A stretch of 64,000 nt of DNA from Streptomyces sp. WMMB 322. Lineage in GTDB: Bacteria > Actinomycetota > Actinomycetes > Streptomycetales > Streptomycetaceae. The position numbers and the translations under genes were made by a program. The notes below the pieces were generated by a model. It searched no databases and had not been told where the DNA came from. It saw only the letters and a list, made by a program, of their open reading frames with translations. How positions within the stretch are numbered: position 1 is the stretch's first letter; every line of letters starts with the position of its first letter. This document shows positions 23,821-31,361 of the stretch, piece after piece. The stretch is taken from NCBI RefSeq assembly GCF_900090145.1, contig NZ_FMHI01000002.1, positions 248,001-312,000 of the forward strand. Reading direction: 5' to 3'.

Positions 23821-23854
23821 GCAGCCCCGTCACGGGTCTCCGTGACGGGGCTGC
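23821..23854 (+). terminator. Terminator of the PBP gene
   Basis: Perfect 15-base arms (GCAGCCCCGTCACGG / CCGTGACGGGGCTGC), 4-base loop GTCT, about 45 bases after the PBP stop. It ends one base before an in-frame ATG at 23855, which argues against using that codon as the start of the next gene. Confidence 0.85.
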
Positions 23855-23887
23855 TTGCGTCTGCGGCCGTACGGCAGGATGTGCCCC

Positions 23888-25399
23888 ATGACCCGCGCCC
23901 ACCTCTCGGACCGTCCCGACCGGAACGCCGCCCCCGCCCGTGTCCACCCGACGGAACAGGACGAGGTCGCCGCCGCCGGCAGCGAGCTCATCGGGGGCCC
24001 GGTCGGCCGCCGGGTCGCATCGGACGCGGGCGGCTGGTGGACGCCGGTACGTGTGGTGGCGCTGCTGGGGCTGGGCATGTTCGTGCTGGGCATGGTGCAG
24101 AAGGCGCCCTGCTTCAACGGTGCCTGGTTCTCCGGCCAGACCAGTCAATACGTACACGCGTGCTATTCCGATATCCCGCACCTCTTCGCCGGCCGCGGCT
24201 TCGCCGACGGGCTCGTCCCGTACTTCGACCGCATCCCCGACCGCATCTCCGGCGGCATGGCCTACCTCGAATACCCGGTGCTGACGGGCGTGTTCATGGA
24301 GGTCGCCTCGTGGCTGACTCCGGGAGGCGGCGATCTCCAGCACCGCGAGCAGCTCTACTGGATGGTCAACGGCGGCATGCTGATGGTCTGCGCAGCGGTG
24401 CTCTTCGTCTGTGCGACCCGCACCCACCGCGGCCGCCCCTGGGACGGCCTGCACGTCGCCCTCGCGCCCGGTCTCGCACTGACCGCCACCATCAACTGGG
24501 ACCTGCTGGCCGTGGCTCTCACCGCCGCGGCGATGCTGATGTGGTCCCGCAGCCGCCCGCTCGCCGCGGGCGTGCTGATCGGTCTGGCGACGGCCGCCAA
24601 GCTCTATCCGGTGCTGCTGCTGGGCCCGTTGCTGGTGCTGTGCTTGCGCGCGGGACGTCTGCGGGCGTTCGCCAAGGCACTCGGCGGCGCGGCGGCGTCG
24701 TGGCTCTGCGTCAATCTCCCCGTGATGCTGCTCGCGCCGCAGGGCTGGTCGAAGTTCTACAGCTTCAGCCAGGAACGCCCGGTCGACTTCGGCTCGATCT
24801 GGCTGATCATCTCCCAGCGGACCGACAACCCGGTCTCCGACGCCAACCTCTACGCGACGGCGCTGATGGCCCTCGGCTGCGCGGGCATCACTCTCCTGGC
24901 CCTGCGGTCGCCGCGCCGACCGCGTCTGGCGCAGCTGGCGCTGCTCGTGGTGGCGCTCTTCATCCTGACGAACAAGGTCTATTCGCCGCAGTACGTGGTG
25001 TGGCTGATCCCGCTCGCCGCCCTCGCCCGCCCCAAATGGCGGGACTTCCTCATCTGGCAGGCCTGCGAGGTGGTGTACTTCCTCGGCATCTGGCTCTACC
25101 TCGCCTACACGGGCAGCGGGGACAAGCACCACGGCCTGCCCCCCGAGGGTTACCAGCTGGTAATCCTCGTTCACCTGCTCGGCACGCTCTACCTGTGCGC
25201 CGTGGTGATTCGGGACGTACTGACGCCGGAGCGGGACGTCGTACGACGGGACGGCTCGGACGACCCCGGCGGCGGGGTACTGGACCGGGCTCCGGACGTC
25301 TTCACGCTTGGCGGAGGAGGGCACCGGGCACCGCGGACGAAGCCCGTACCGTTCGACGACCCGCAAGTGCGCTGGGGCGCCACGACCACGCCCCGCTGA
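23888..25399 (+). CDS. GT87-like (DUF2029) polytopic membrane glycosyltransferase
   Basis: A 503-residue protein with about 10-11 helices. 'CYSDIPHLFAGRGFADGLVPYFD' carries the acidic residue after the first helix that is typical of GT-C mannosyltransferases; 'YLEYPVLTGVFMEVASW', 'NWDLLAVALTAAAMLMW', 'GLATAAKLYPVLLLGPLLVL' and 'NKVYSPQYVVWLIPLAAL' match the GT87/DUF2029 family, which uses polyprenyl-phosphate sugars outside the membrane. The acceptor is unknown. ATG 23888 chosen (AGGA about 8 bases upstream); upstream ATGs at 23855 and 23879 lie at or next to the terminator. Ends with an extended hydrophilic tail. Confidence 0.85.
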   Translation: MTRAHLSDRPDRNAAPARVHPTEQDEVAAAGSELIGGPVGRRVASDAGGWWTPVRVVALLGLGMFVLGMVQKAPCFNGAWFSGQTSQYVHACYSDIPHLFAGRGFADGLVPYFDRIPDRISGGMAYLEYPVLTGVFMEVASWLTPGGGDLQHREQLYWMVNGGMLMVCAAVLFVCATRTHRGRPWDGLHVALAPGLALTATINWDLLAVALTAAAMLMWSRSRPLAAGVLIGLATAAKLYPVLLLGPLLVLCLRAGRLRAFAKALGGAAASWLCVNLPVMLLAPQGWSKFYSFSQERPVDFGSIWLIISQRTDNPVSDANLYATALMALGCAGITLLALRSPRRPRLAQLALLVVALFILTNKVYSPQYVVWLIPLAALARPKWRDFLIWQACEVVYFLGIWLYLAYTGSGDKHHGLPPEGYQLVILVHLLGTLYLCAVVIRDVLTPERDVVRRDGSDDPGGGVLDRAPDVFTLGGGGHRAPRTKPVPFDDPQVRWGATTTPR

Positions 25400-25402
25400 G
25401 GG

Positions 25403-25427
25403 CCGGGGCCACGCCGATCGGCCCCGG
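25403..25427 (+). terminator. Terminator of the GT87-like gene
   Basis: CCGGGGCC and GGCCCCGG pair perfectly around a 9-base loop a few bases past the stop codon. Confidence 0.6.
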
Positions 25428-25574
25428 GCGCGGGCCTGATCGGTTCGGGGTCCGGACAGTCGGGCCCGGACGGTTCGGGTCCGGCTGGAGCGGGGCCGGC
25501 CGAGCCTAAGCAGGCCGGCCGAGCCGGGGCACAGGCGCACCGGGACGCAGGCACACCGGACGTACGCCCTCGGT

Positions 25575-25588
25575 GTTTCACGTGAAAC
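25575..25588. other. parS site (perfect)
   Basis: GTTTCACGTGAAAC, the ParB-binding palindrome; extends to a perfect 16-mer (TGTTTCACGTGAAACA). It is the leftmost and only stand-alone intergenic copy here apart from the one before parA. ParB (gene at 40121) is expected to load here. Confidence 0.93.
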
Positions 25589-25700
25589 ATGGCAGCGCCC
25601 CGGGGTCCGAGTCCGGCCCGAGTGCGGACCGAGTCCGGACCGAGTCCGCACCCTCCGGATCGGCACGCGCCCGAGCCCCGGGGTATGTGAAGCTGGGGCC

Positions 25701-27068
25701 ATGAGTGTCGTCGGAGATCTGCGCAGCCTGCTGCACTTCCCCGACTTCCGGCGACTCCTGGCGGTGCGTCTGCTCTCCCAACTCGCCGACGGCATATATC
25801 AGGTCGCCCTCGCGGCCTACGTCGTCTTCTCCCCCGAGAACGAGACCTCACCTGCGGCCATCGCCTCGGCGATGGCCGTTCTGCTGCTCCCCTACTCGCT
25901 CCTCGGCCCGTTCGCCGGCGTCCTGCTGGACCGGTGGCGCAGGCGGCAGGTCCTGCTCTACGGAAACCTTCTGCGGGCGGTACTCGCCGCCGGTACCGCG
26001 GCGCTGGTGCTGGGCGCCACCCCGGCTTGGCTGTTCTACCTGTCGGCGCTCTCGGTCACCGCGGTGAACCGCTTCATCCTCGCCGGGCTCTCCGCGGCTT
26101 TGCCTCGCGTCGTGGACGAGGAACGTCTCGTCATGGCCAACTCCCTCTCACCTACCGCCGGAACGCTCGCCGCGACGGCCGGAGGCGGCATCGCCTTCGC
26201 CATCAGGCTGGCCACACCCGACGGCGGTCGCGCAACGAACGCCTGGGTGGTCCTGGCCGGGGCCGTGGTCTACCTCCTCGCCGGCGCCGCGGCGCTGCGG
26301 CTGGGCCGCGACCGTCTCGGCCCCGGCACCGACGCCGCCCGGGTGCCGCTGCGGCTGCTGACCACGCTGGCCACCACCACGCGCGGTCTCGTCGACGGAC
26401 TGCGGCATCTCCGGGAACGGCGCACCGCCGCGTACGCGCTCACCGCAATGACCTTGATGCGATTCTGCTACGGCGCGCTGACCGTGATGGTGCTGATGCT
26501 GTGCCGGTACGCGTGGGGCACTGACGGAAAGGTGGGGGACGCGGTCGAAGCGGTGGATGTGGGCGCCGGCCTCAAGCTGCTCGGGCTCGCGGTGGCAGCG
26601 TCGGGCCTCGGCTACTTCGCCGCCGCCGTCGTCACTCCCTGGGGCGTCGCCCGGTCCGGCCGCTTCGGCTGGCTGGCGGTGTGCGCCGCGGCTGCGGCCG
26701 TACTGGAGCCCGCACTCGGACTGAGCTTCGCGCCGCTGCCCATCCTGTTGCTGGCATTCGTACTCGGTCTGGTCACCCAGGCCTCGAAGATCACCGCCGA
26801 CACGGCCGTGCAGTCGACGGTGGACGACGCCTATCGCGGCCGGGTGTTCTCCCTCTACGACATGCTGTTCAACGTCGCTTTCGTCGGTGCCGCCGGAGTG
26901 GCCGCGCTGGTACTCCCGCCGGACGGGCGCTCGGCCGTACTCGTCATCGGGGTCGCCGTACTGTACGCCGGGGTCGCCGCGCTGATGTTTCACGTGAAAC
27001 GCTCGCGGCCGATCCGGGCCTCCGCCTCGTCCTCGGCGGAGCCCCCTTCGTCACCGGGTGCGATCTGA
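25701..27068 (+). CDS. MFS transporter
   Basis: A 455-residue membrane protein with about 12 helices: 'FRRLLAVRLLSQLADGIYQVALAAYVVF', 'LLPYSLLGPFAGVLLDRWRRRQVLLYGNLLRAV' (MFS motif A), and 'VDDAYRGRVFSLYDMLFNVAFVGAAG'. It resembles the MFS-3/enterobactin-exporter type. Substrate unknown. A parS site is embedded in the last 30 codons and encodes FHVKR. The 3' end overlaps the cca gene by 18 bases in the convergent direction. ATG 25701 is the first start after the intergenic repeats; a clear Shine-Dalgarno is lacking beyond GGGG. Confidence 0.9.
   Translation: MSVVGDLRSLLHFPDFRRLLAVRLLSQLADGIYQVALAAYVVFSPENETSPAAIASAMAVLLLPYSLLGPFAGVLLDRWRRRQVLLYGNLLRAVLAAGTAALVLGATPAWLFYLSALSVTAVNRFILAGLSAALPRVVDEERLVMANSLSPTAGTLAATAGGGIAFAIRLATPDGGRATNAWVVLAGAVVYLLAGAAALRLGRDRLGPGTDAARVPLRLLTTLATTTRGLVDGLRHLRERRTAAYALTAMTLMRFCYGALTVMVLMLCRYAWGTDGKVGDAVEAVDVGAGLKLLGLAVAASGLGYFAAAVVTPWGVARSGRFGWLAVCAAAAAVLEPALGLSFAPLPILLLAFVLGLVTQASKITADTAVQSTVDDAYRGRVFSLYDMLFNVAFVGAAGVAALVLPPDGRSAVLVIGVAVLYAGVAALMFHVKRSRPIRASASSSAEPPSSPGAI
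26987..27000. other. parS site (perfect) inside the MFS gene
   Basis: GTTTCACGTGAAAC within the C-terminal coding region, read as ...FHVKR.... The segment is outside the last membrane helix, where sequence constraint on the protein is low. Confidence 0.93.
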
Positions 27069-28571
27069 CTCCGCGTCCTGGCCCTGCTCGGACCACCACT
27101 CCTTGAGGGCGGCGACCGCCTCGTCGTGGTCCATCGGCCCGTGCTCGAGCCGCAGTTCCAGCATGTGCTTGTACGCCTTGCCGACCAGCGGTCCCGGCCC
27201 CACGCCGAGGATGGACATGATCTCGTTTCCGTCGACGTCGGGGCGGATGGCGTCCAGTTCCTCCTGCTCCTGCAACTCCGTGATCCGCTTCTCCAGGCTG
27301 TCGTAGGCACGCGAGAGCGCCGCGGCCTTGCGCTTGTTCCGGGTTGTGCAGTCCGAACGCGTCAGCTTGTGCAGCCGGGAGAGGAGAGGCCCCGCGTCCC
27401 GTACGTAGCGGCGCACCGCGGAGTCGGTCCACTCGCCCGTTCCGTACCCGTGGAAACGCAGGTGCAGCTCCACGAGCCGCGAGACGTCCTTGATCATTTC
27501 GTTGGGGTACTTGAGCGCGGTCAAGCGCTTCTTGCTCATCTTGGCGCCCACCACTTCGTGGTGATGGAAGGAGACCCGCCCGTCGGGCTCGAACCGCCGC
27601 GTCCTCGGCTTGCCGATGTCGTGCAGCAGCGCCGCGAGCCGCAGCGTCAGGTCGGGACCGTTCTCCTCCAGGTCGATGGCCTGCTCCAGGACCGTCAGCG
27701 AGTGCTCGTAGACGTCCTTGTGACGGTGGTGCTCGTCCCGCTCCAGCCGCATCGCCGGAATCTCGGGCACAGCCTGGTCGGCAAGCCCCGTCTCGACCAG
27801 CAGCCGGATCCCCTCGACCGGCCGGCTGGAGAGCAGAAGCTTGTTCAACTCCTCCCGTACCCGCTCCGCCGAGACGATGGAGAGCCGTTCCGCCATCGAC
27901 TTCATCGCCGCGAGCACGTCGTCGGCCACGGTGAAGCCGAGCTGCGCCGCGAAGCGTGCCGCACGCATCATCCGCAGCGGGTCGTCGGAGAACGACGACT
28001 CCGGGGCTGCCGGGGTGCGCAGCACACGGCGCGCCAGATCCTCCAGCCCCCCGTGGGGGTCGACGAAGCTCTTCTCCGGCAGCACCACGGCCATCGCGTT
28101 CACGGTGAAGTCACGGCGGACCAGGTCCTCTTCGATCGAGTCGCCGTAGGAGACCACCGGCTTGCGCGAGGTCCGGTCGTAGGCCTCCGAGCGGTAAGTG
28201 GTGATCTCGACCTGGTAAGTGCGCGTCTCCCCGTCCTCGTTCGACTTCTTCTGGCAGCCCACCGTGCCGAAGGCGATGCCGACCTCCCACACGGCGTCCG
28301 CCCACGGCCGGACGATGCGCAGCACATCCTCGGGACGTGCGTCGGTGGTGAAGTCCAGATCGTTGCCGAGTCGCCCGAGGAGCGCGTCCCGCACCGTGCC
28401 GCCGACCAGCGCGAGCCGGAAACCCGCGTCCCGGAAGCGCCGGGCCAGGTCGTCGGCGACGGGGGAGACCCGCAGCAGCTCGCTCACGGCACGGCGCTGC
28501 GCTTCGTTGAGCTGCTCCCTGGCGGGAGGGGCGGGCGGTGTCGGCTGGATGTCATCATTGGCGTTCGGCAC
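27051..28571 (-). CDS. cca: CCA-adding tRNA nucleotidyltransferase
   Basis: A 506-residue protein: the polymerase-beta head 'LALVGGTVRDALLGRLGNDLDFTTDARPEDVL' with the catalytic DxD, 'RRDFTVNAMAV', 'DDPLRMMRAARFAAQLGF' and 'EELNKLLLSSRPVEGIRLL'. It then has an HD domain 'HKDVYEHSLTVLEQAIDLEENGPDLTLRLAALLHDIGKPRTRRF'. It builds or repairs the tRNA 3' CCA; the tRNA-Ile here does not encode a full CCA. GTG 28571 is chosen because it gives the VPNANDD start I recall for this family; an ATG at 28706 is possible but would overlap the divergent promoter. Convergent overlap with the MFS gene. Confidence 0.93.
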   Translation of the reverse strand: MPNANDDIQPTPPAPPAREQLNEAQRRAVSELLRVSPVADDLARRFRDAGFRLALVGGTVRDALLGRLGNDLDFTTDARPEDVLRIVRPWADAVWEVGIAFGTVGCQKKSNEDGETRTYQVEITTYRSEAYDRTSRKPVVSYGDSIEEDLVRRDFTVNAMAVVLPEKSFVDPHGGLEDLARRVLRTPAAPESSFSDDPLRMMRAARFAAQLGFTVADDVLAAMKSMAERLSIVSAERVREELNKLLLSSRPVEGIRLLVETGLADQAVPEIPAMRLERDEHHRHKDVYEHSLTVLEQAIDLEENGPDLTLRLAALLHDIGKPRTRRFEPDGRVSFHHHEVVGAKMSKKRLTALKYPNEMIKDVSRLVELHLRFHGYGTGEWTDSAVRRYVRDAGPLLSRLHKLTRSDCTTRNKRKAAALSRAYDSLEKRITELQEQEELDAIRPDVDGNEIMSILGVGPGPLVGKAYKHMLELRLEHGPMDHDEAVAALKEWWSEQGQDAESDRTR

Positions 28572-28729
28572 GACACGACAGGGTACGTTGCCACCCCCAG
28601 GCACTGCCCCGCCCCTGGTTGCAAACGGCGGGCGATCATGTGACGCGGACCGCGACGCGAGCCCTCCGGGGGCATCGTTACCATCAGACCAACGAGACGC
28701 ATCCACGACGACACAGGACGGACGAGCGC

Positions 28730-31327
28730 GTGGCCGAGGCGGCTGAGAACCAGGGCACCCCGACCGCTCCCGCCCGCCGGTGGCTGCGACGTACCGCCGT
28801 CGTCCTGCTGACCACGGGGCCCCTCATCGGCGGCCTGGTGCCCGGCCCGGCCGCTGCCGCGGAAACCGCCGGCACGCCCGCCGCCGCAGGCTCGTCCACC
28901 GCTCGGAGTCAGGCCCGGACCGCGGTACACACGGCGGCCGCGGACCGCACCGGCAGCGGCTCCCGCACCGCCGACATCTCCATCAACACCCTCTCTCCCG
29001 CGACGCCGCAGAAGGGCGACACGCTCAGCGTCACCGGAACCGTCACCAACAAGGGACGCTCACCCATCACCGACGGCAGTATCGGCCTTCGCATCGGCCC
29101 GGGTGAGAACAGCCGCGGTGCGCTCGACCGGAACGCCGCCCGCAAGGACTACCTGCCCGGCGCCGACGGCAAGAAGGTCGAAGGGAAACGCGCGACGACC
29201 AAGATCGGCAGCATGCGCCCCGGCATCCGCCGCTCCTTCACGCTCAAGCTGCCCGTCAGCGCGCTCAAGATGCGATCGGCGGGCGTCTACCAGCTGGGCG
29301 TCACCCTGACCGGGCAGACCCGGGAGCGTCCCTACGACCAGATCCTCGGCATCGAGCGGAGCTTCCTGCCCTGGCAGACCTCCGACTCGGAGAACAAGAC
29401 CGAACTCGCCTACCTCTGGCCGCTGATCTCCTCTTCGCATCTGACCGCACGCACGCAGTCCGACGAGGAGCAGACCCCCGTCTTCCGCAACGACGACCTC
29501 GCCAAGGAACTTGCCCCCGGCGGCCGGCTCCAGCAGCTGGTCCACCTCGGCAAGGACCTGCCGATCACGTGGATGATCGACCCCGACCTGCTGGCCACCG
29601 TCAACGCGATGACCGAGAGGTACCGCGTCCAGAAGAAGGGCGGCGGCACGGTCGCCGGCAAGGGCCAGGCGTACGCGAAGCAGTGGCTCATGGACCTGCA
29701 GGGCGCCGTGAAGGGCGAGGAGGTCGCGACGCTGCCCTTCGCCGATCCGGATCTCGCCTCGCTCGCGCACCGCGGCAGGAACGTCCCCGGTGCGCTCGGC
29801 GACCTGGACTCCGCCACCAAGCGGGCCATCCCCACGGTCGAGTCGATCCTGCACACCAAGCCCAGCACCGAGTACGCCTGGCCGGTGGAAGGCGCCGTCG
29901 ACCCGAGCATCGTGGACGTGGCGACGTCCGCCGGAGCCCGCACCGTCATCGCACGCAGCGACAGCTTCCGCGACACCGCCCTTTCGTACACGCCGACCTC
30001 CGCCCGTCCCATCGGAGGCGGCAACACCGCCCTGGTCGCCGACTCGCGCCTGTCCAAGGCGTTCGAGGGCGACATGACCCGTCACGGTGCCACGTCCAAG
30101 GCGGTGCAGCGCTTCCTCAGTGAGACCCAGGCCCTCAACGCCCAGGTGCCGGGCAAGAAGCGCAGCATCCTCGTAGCGCCCCAGCGGACGCCGAGCGCCG
30201 ACCAGGCGCAGGCGATGGCGCTGGCTCTCAGCTCCCTCCAGAAGGACGGCCGCTGGGCCGAGGGCAGCGACCTGTCGGAGGTGGCGAAGGCGAAGCCCGA
30301 CCCGGGGGCGAACCGGCGTGTGCCCCCGGGCAGCCGGTACCCGGCCTCGCTCCGCAAGCAGGAGCTGTCCGGTGACGCGTACCGGCACATGCAGAAGACC
30401 AGCCGTCTCGTGGGCGATTTCAAGAAGATCCTCACCCGTGAGGACCGCGTGGTGACCCCGTTCGGCAGCGCGGTGGAGCGGGGCGAGTCGACGTCCTGGC
30501 GCGGGGACCCGAAGGGGGCCGCGAACTACCGGGACGGAGTGCGGGACTACCTGGTGGGGCTCACCAAGGAGGTCCACCTGATCCAGAAGTCGCCCATCAC
30601 CCTCTCCGGCCGCAGTGCCACGATCCCGGTGACGGTGCAGAACAACCTGGTGCAGGGGGTCGACGACCTGGAGCTGCGCCTGAAGTCCAGGCGCCGCATC
30701 GGACTCGACGTCGGCGAGCCGCAGGCCGTCAAGATCGACGGTGAGCACAGCCAGTCCGTGAAGTTCTCCACGACGTCGAAGGCCAACGGGCGGGCTTTCG
30801 TGGAGGCCCAGCTGTACACGAAGGACGGCAAGCCCTACGGGAAGAGCATGGTCTTCCAGGTGAACGTCACTTCGATCACCTCGACGGTGCTGCTCGTGAT
30901 CGCGGGCGGTGTGCTGCTCGTCGTGCTCGCCGGGGTGCGGATGTACACCACGCGGAAGCGGAACGGCGGTGCCGCGTCCGGACCTGACTCTTCCGGCCCG
31001 GACGGCGACGGTGAGGACGCGGTCGCGCCCGCCCCGGGGCCGGACGCCGGTGCGGAGTCCGGCTCGGGTTCCGACCCGGCCTCCGACTCGGCCTCCGACT
31101 CGGGCTCCCGCACGACCTCCGGCTCGGGCGCCGAGGAGCACGGCGACCCCGGCACGTCCGACGCCCGGGCCACAACGGACGGCCCCGGAGAACCGGACGA
31201 AGCGGCCCCGGCGTCTCCAGCAGGCGGGACCGGCGGAGCGAACGGCGCGCACCCTCCGGCCGCGCCGGTCGACACCGGTAAGGGAAGCGGAACCGTTCCC
31301 GGCACGGGTGAGAAAGTGGAGCGTTGA
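28730..31327 (+). CDS. DUF6049 family large secreted/membrane-anchored protein
   Basis: An 865-residue protein with a signal sequence (RRWLRRTAVVLLTTGPLIGG, cleavage near AAAAETA), an immunoglobulin-like segment ('DISINTLSPATPQKGDTLSVTGTVTNKGRSPI'), a long middle domain containing 'LPITWMIDPDLLATVNAM' and 'FADPDLASLAHRG', a second beta domain ('SGRSATIPVTVQNNLVQG'), and a C-terminal helix (STVLLVIAGGVLLVVLAGVRMY) with a basic stop and a long Ser/Asp/Gly cytoplasmic tail. To my knowledge no activity is known, but the gene is kept directly upstream of murJ in streptomycetes, suggesting an envelope role. GTG 28730 with AGGACGGA. It is divergent from cca. Confidence 0.85.
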   Translation: MAEAAENQGTPTAPARRWLRRTAVVLLTTGPLIGGLVPGPAAAAETAGTPAAAGSSTARSQARTAVHTAAADRTGSGSRTADISINTLSPATPQKGDTLSVTGTVTNKGRSPITDGSIGLRIGPGENSRGALDRNAARKDYLPGADGKKVEGKRATTKIGSMRPGIRRSFTLKLPVSALKMRSAGVYQLGVTLTGQTRERPYDQILGIERSFLPWQTSDSENKTELAYLWPLISSSHLTARTQSDEEQTPVFRNDDLAKELAPGGRLQQLVHLGKDLPITWMIDPDLLATVNAMTERYRVQKKGGGTVAGKGQAYAKQWLMDLQGAVKGEEVATLPFADPDLASLAHRGRNVPGALGDLDSATKRAIPTVESILHTKPSTEYAWPVEGAVDPSIVDVATSAGARTVIARSDSFRDTALSYTPTSARPIGGGNTALVADSRLSKAFEGDMTRHGATSKAVQRFLSETQALNAQVPGKKRSILVAPQRTPSADQAQAMALALSSLQKDGRWAEGSDLSEVAKAKPDPGANRRVPPGSRYPASLRKQELSGDAYRHMQKTSRLVGDFKKILTREDRVVTPFGSAVERGESTSWRGDPKGAANYRDGVRDYLVGLTKEVHLIQKSPITLSGRSATIPVTVQNNLVQGVDDLELRLKSRRRIGLDVGEPQAVKIDGEHSQSVKFSTTSKANGRAFVEAQLYTKDGKPYGKSMVFQVNVTSITSTVLLVIAGGVLLVVLAGVRMYTTRKRNGGAASGPDSSGPDGDGEDAVAPAPGPDAGAESGSGSDPASDSASDSGSRTTSGSGAEEHGDPGTSDARATTDGPGEPDEAAPASPAGGTGGANGAHPPAAPVDTGKGSGTVPGTGEKVER

Positions 31328-31361
31328 ATCAGCTTGCGAGCAGGGGCAGGGGTAGGTAGCG

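Larger units (their letters stand above)
25400..25700. other. Intergenic region with terminator, parS and short repeats
   Basis: About 300 bases. It holds the GT87 terminator (25403-25427), a parS site (25575-25588) and, between about 25610 and 25660, three or four copies of the 11-base unit CGGACCGAGTC. No gene is seen. Confidence 0.6.
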
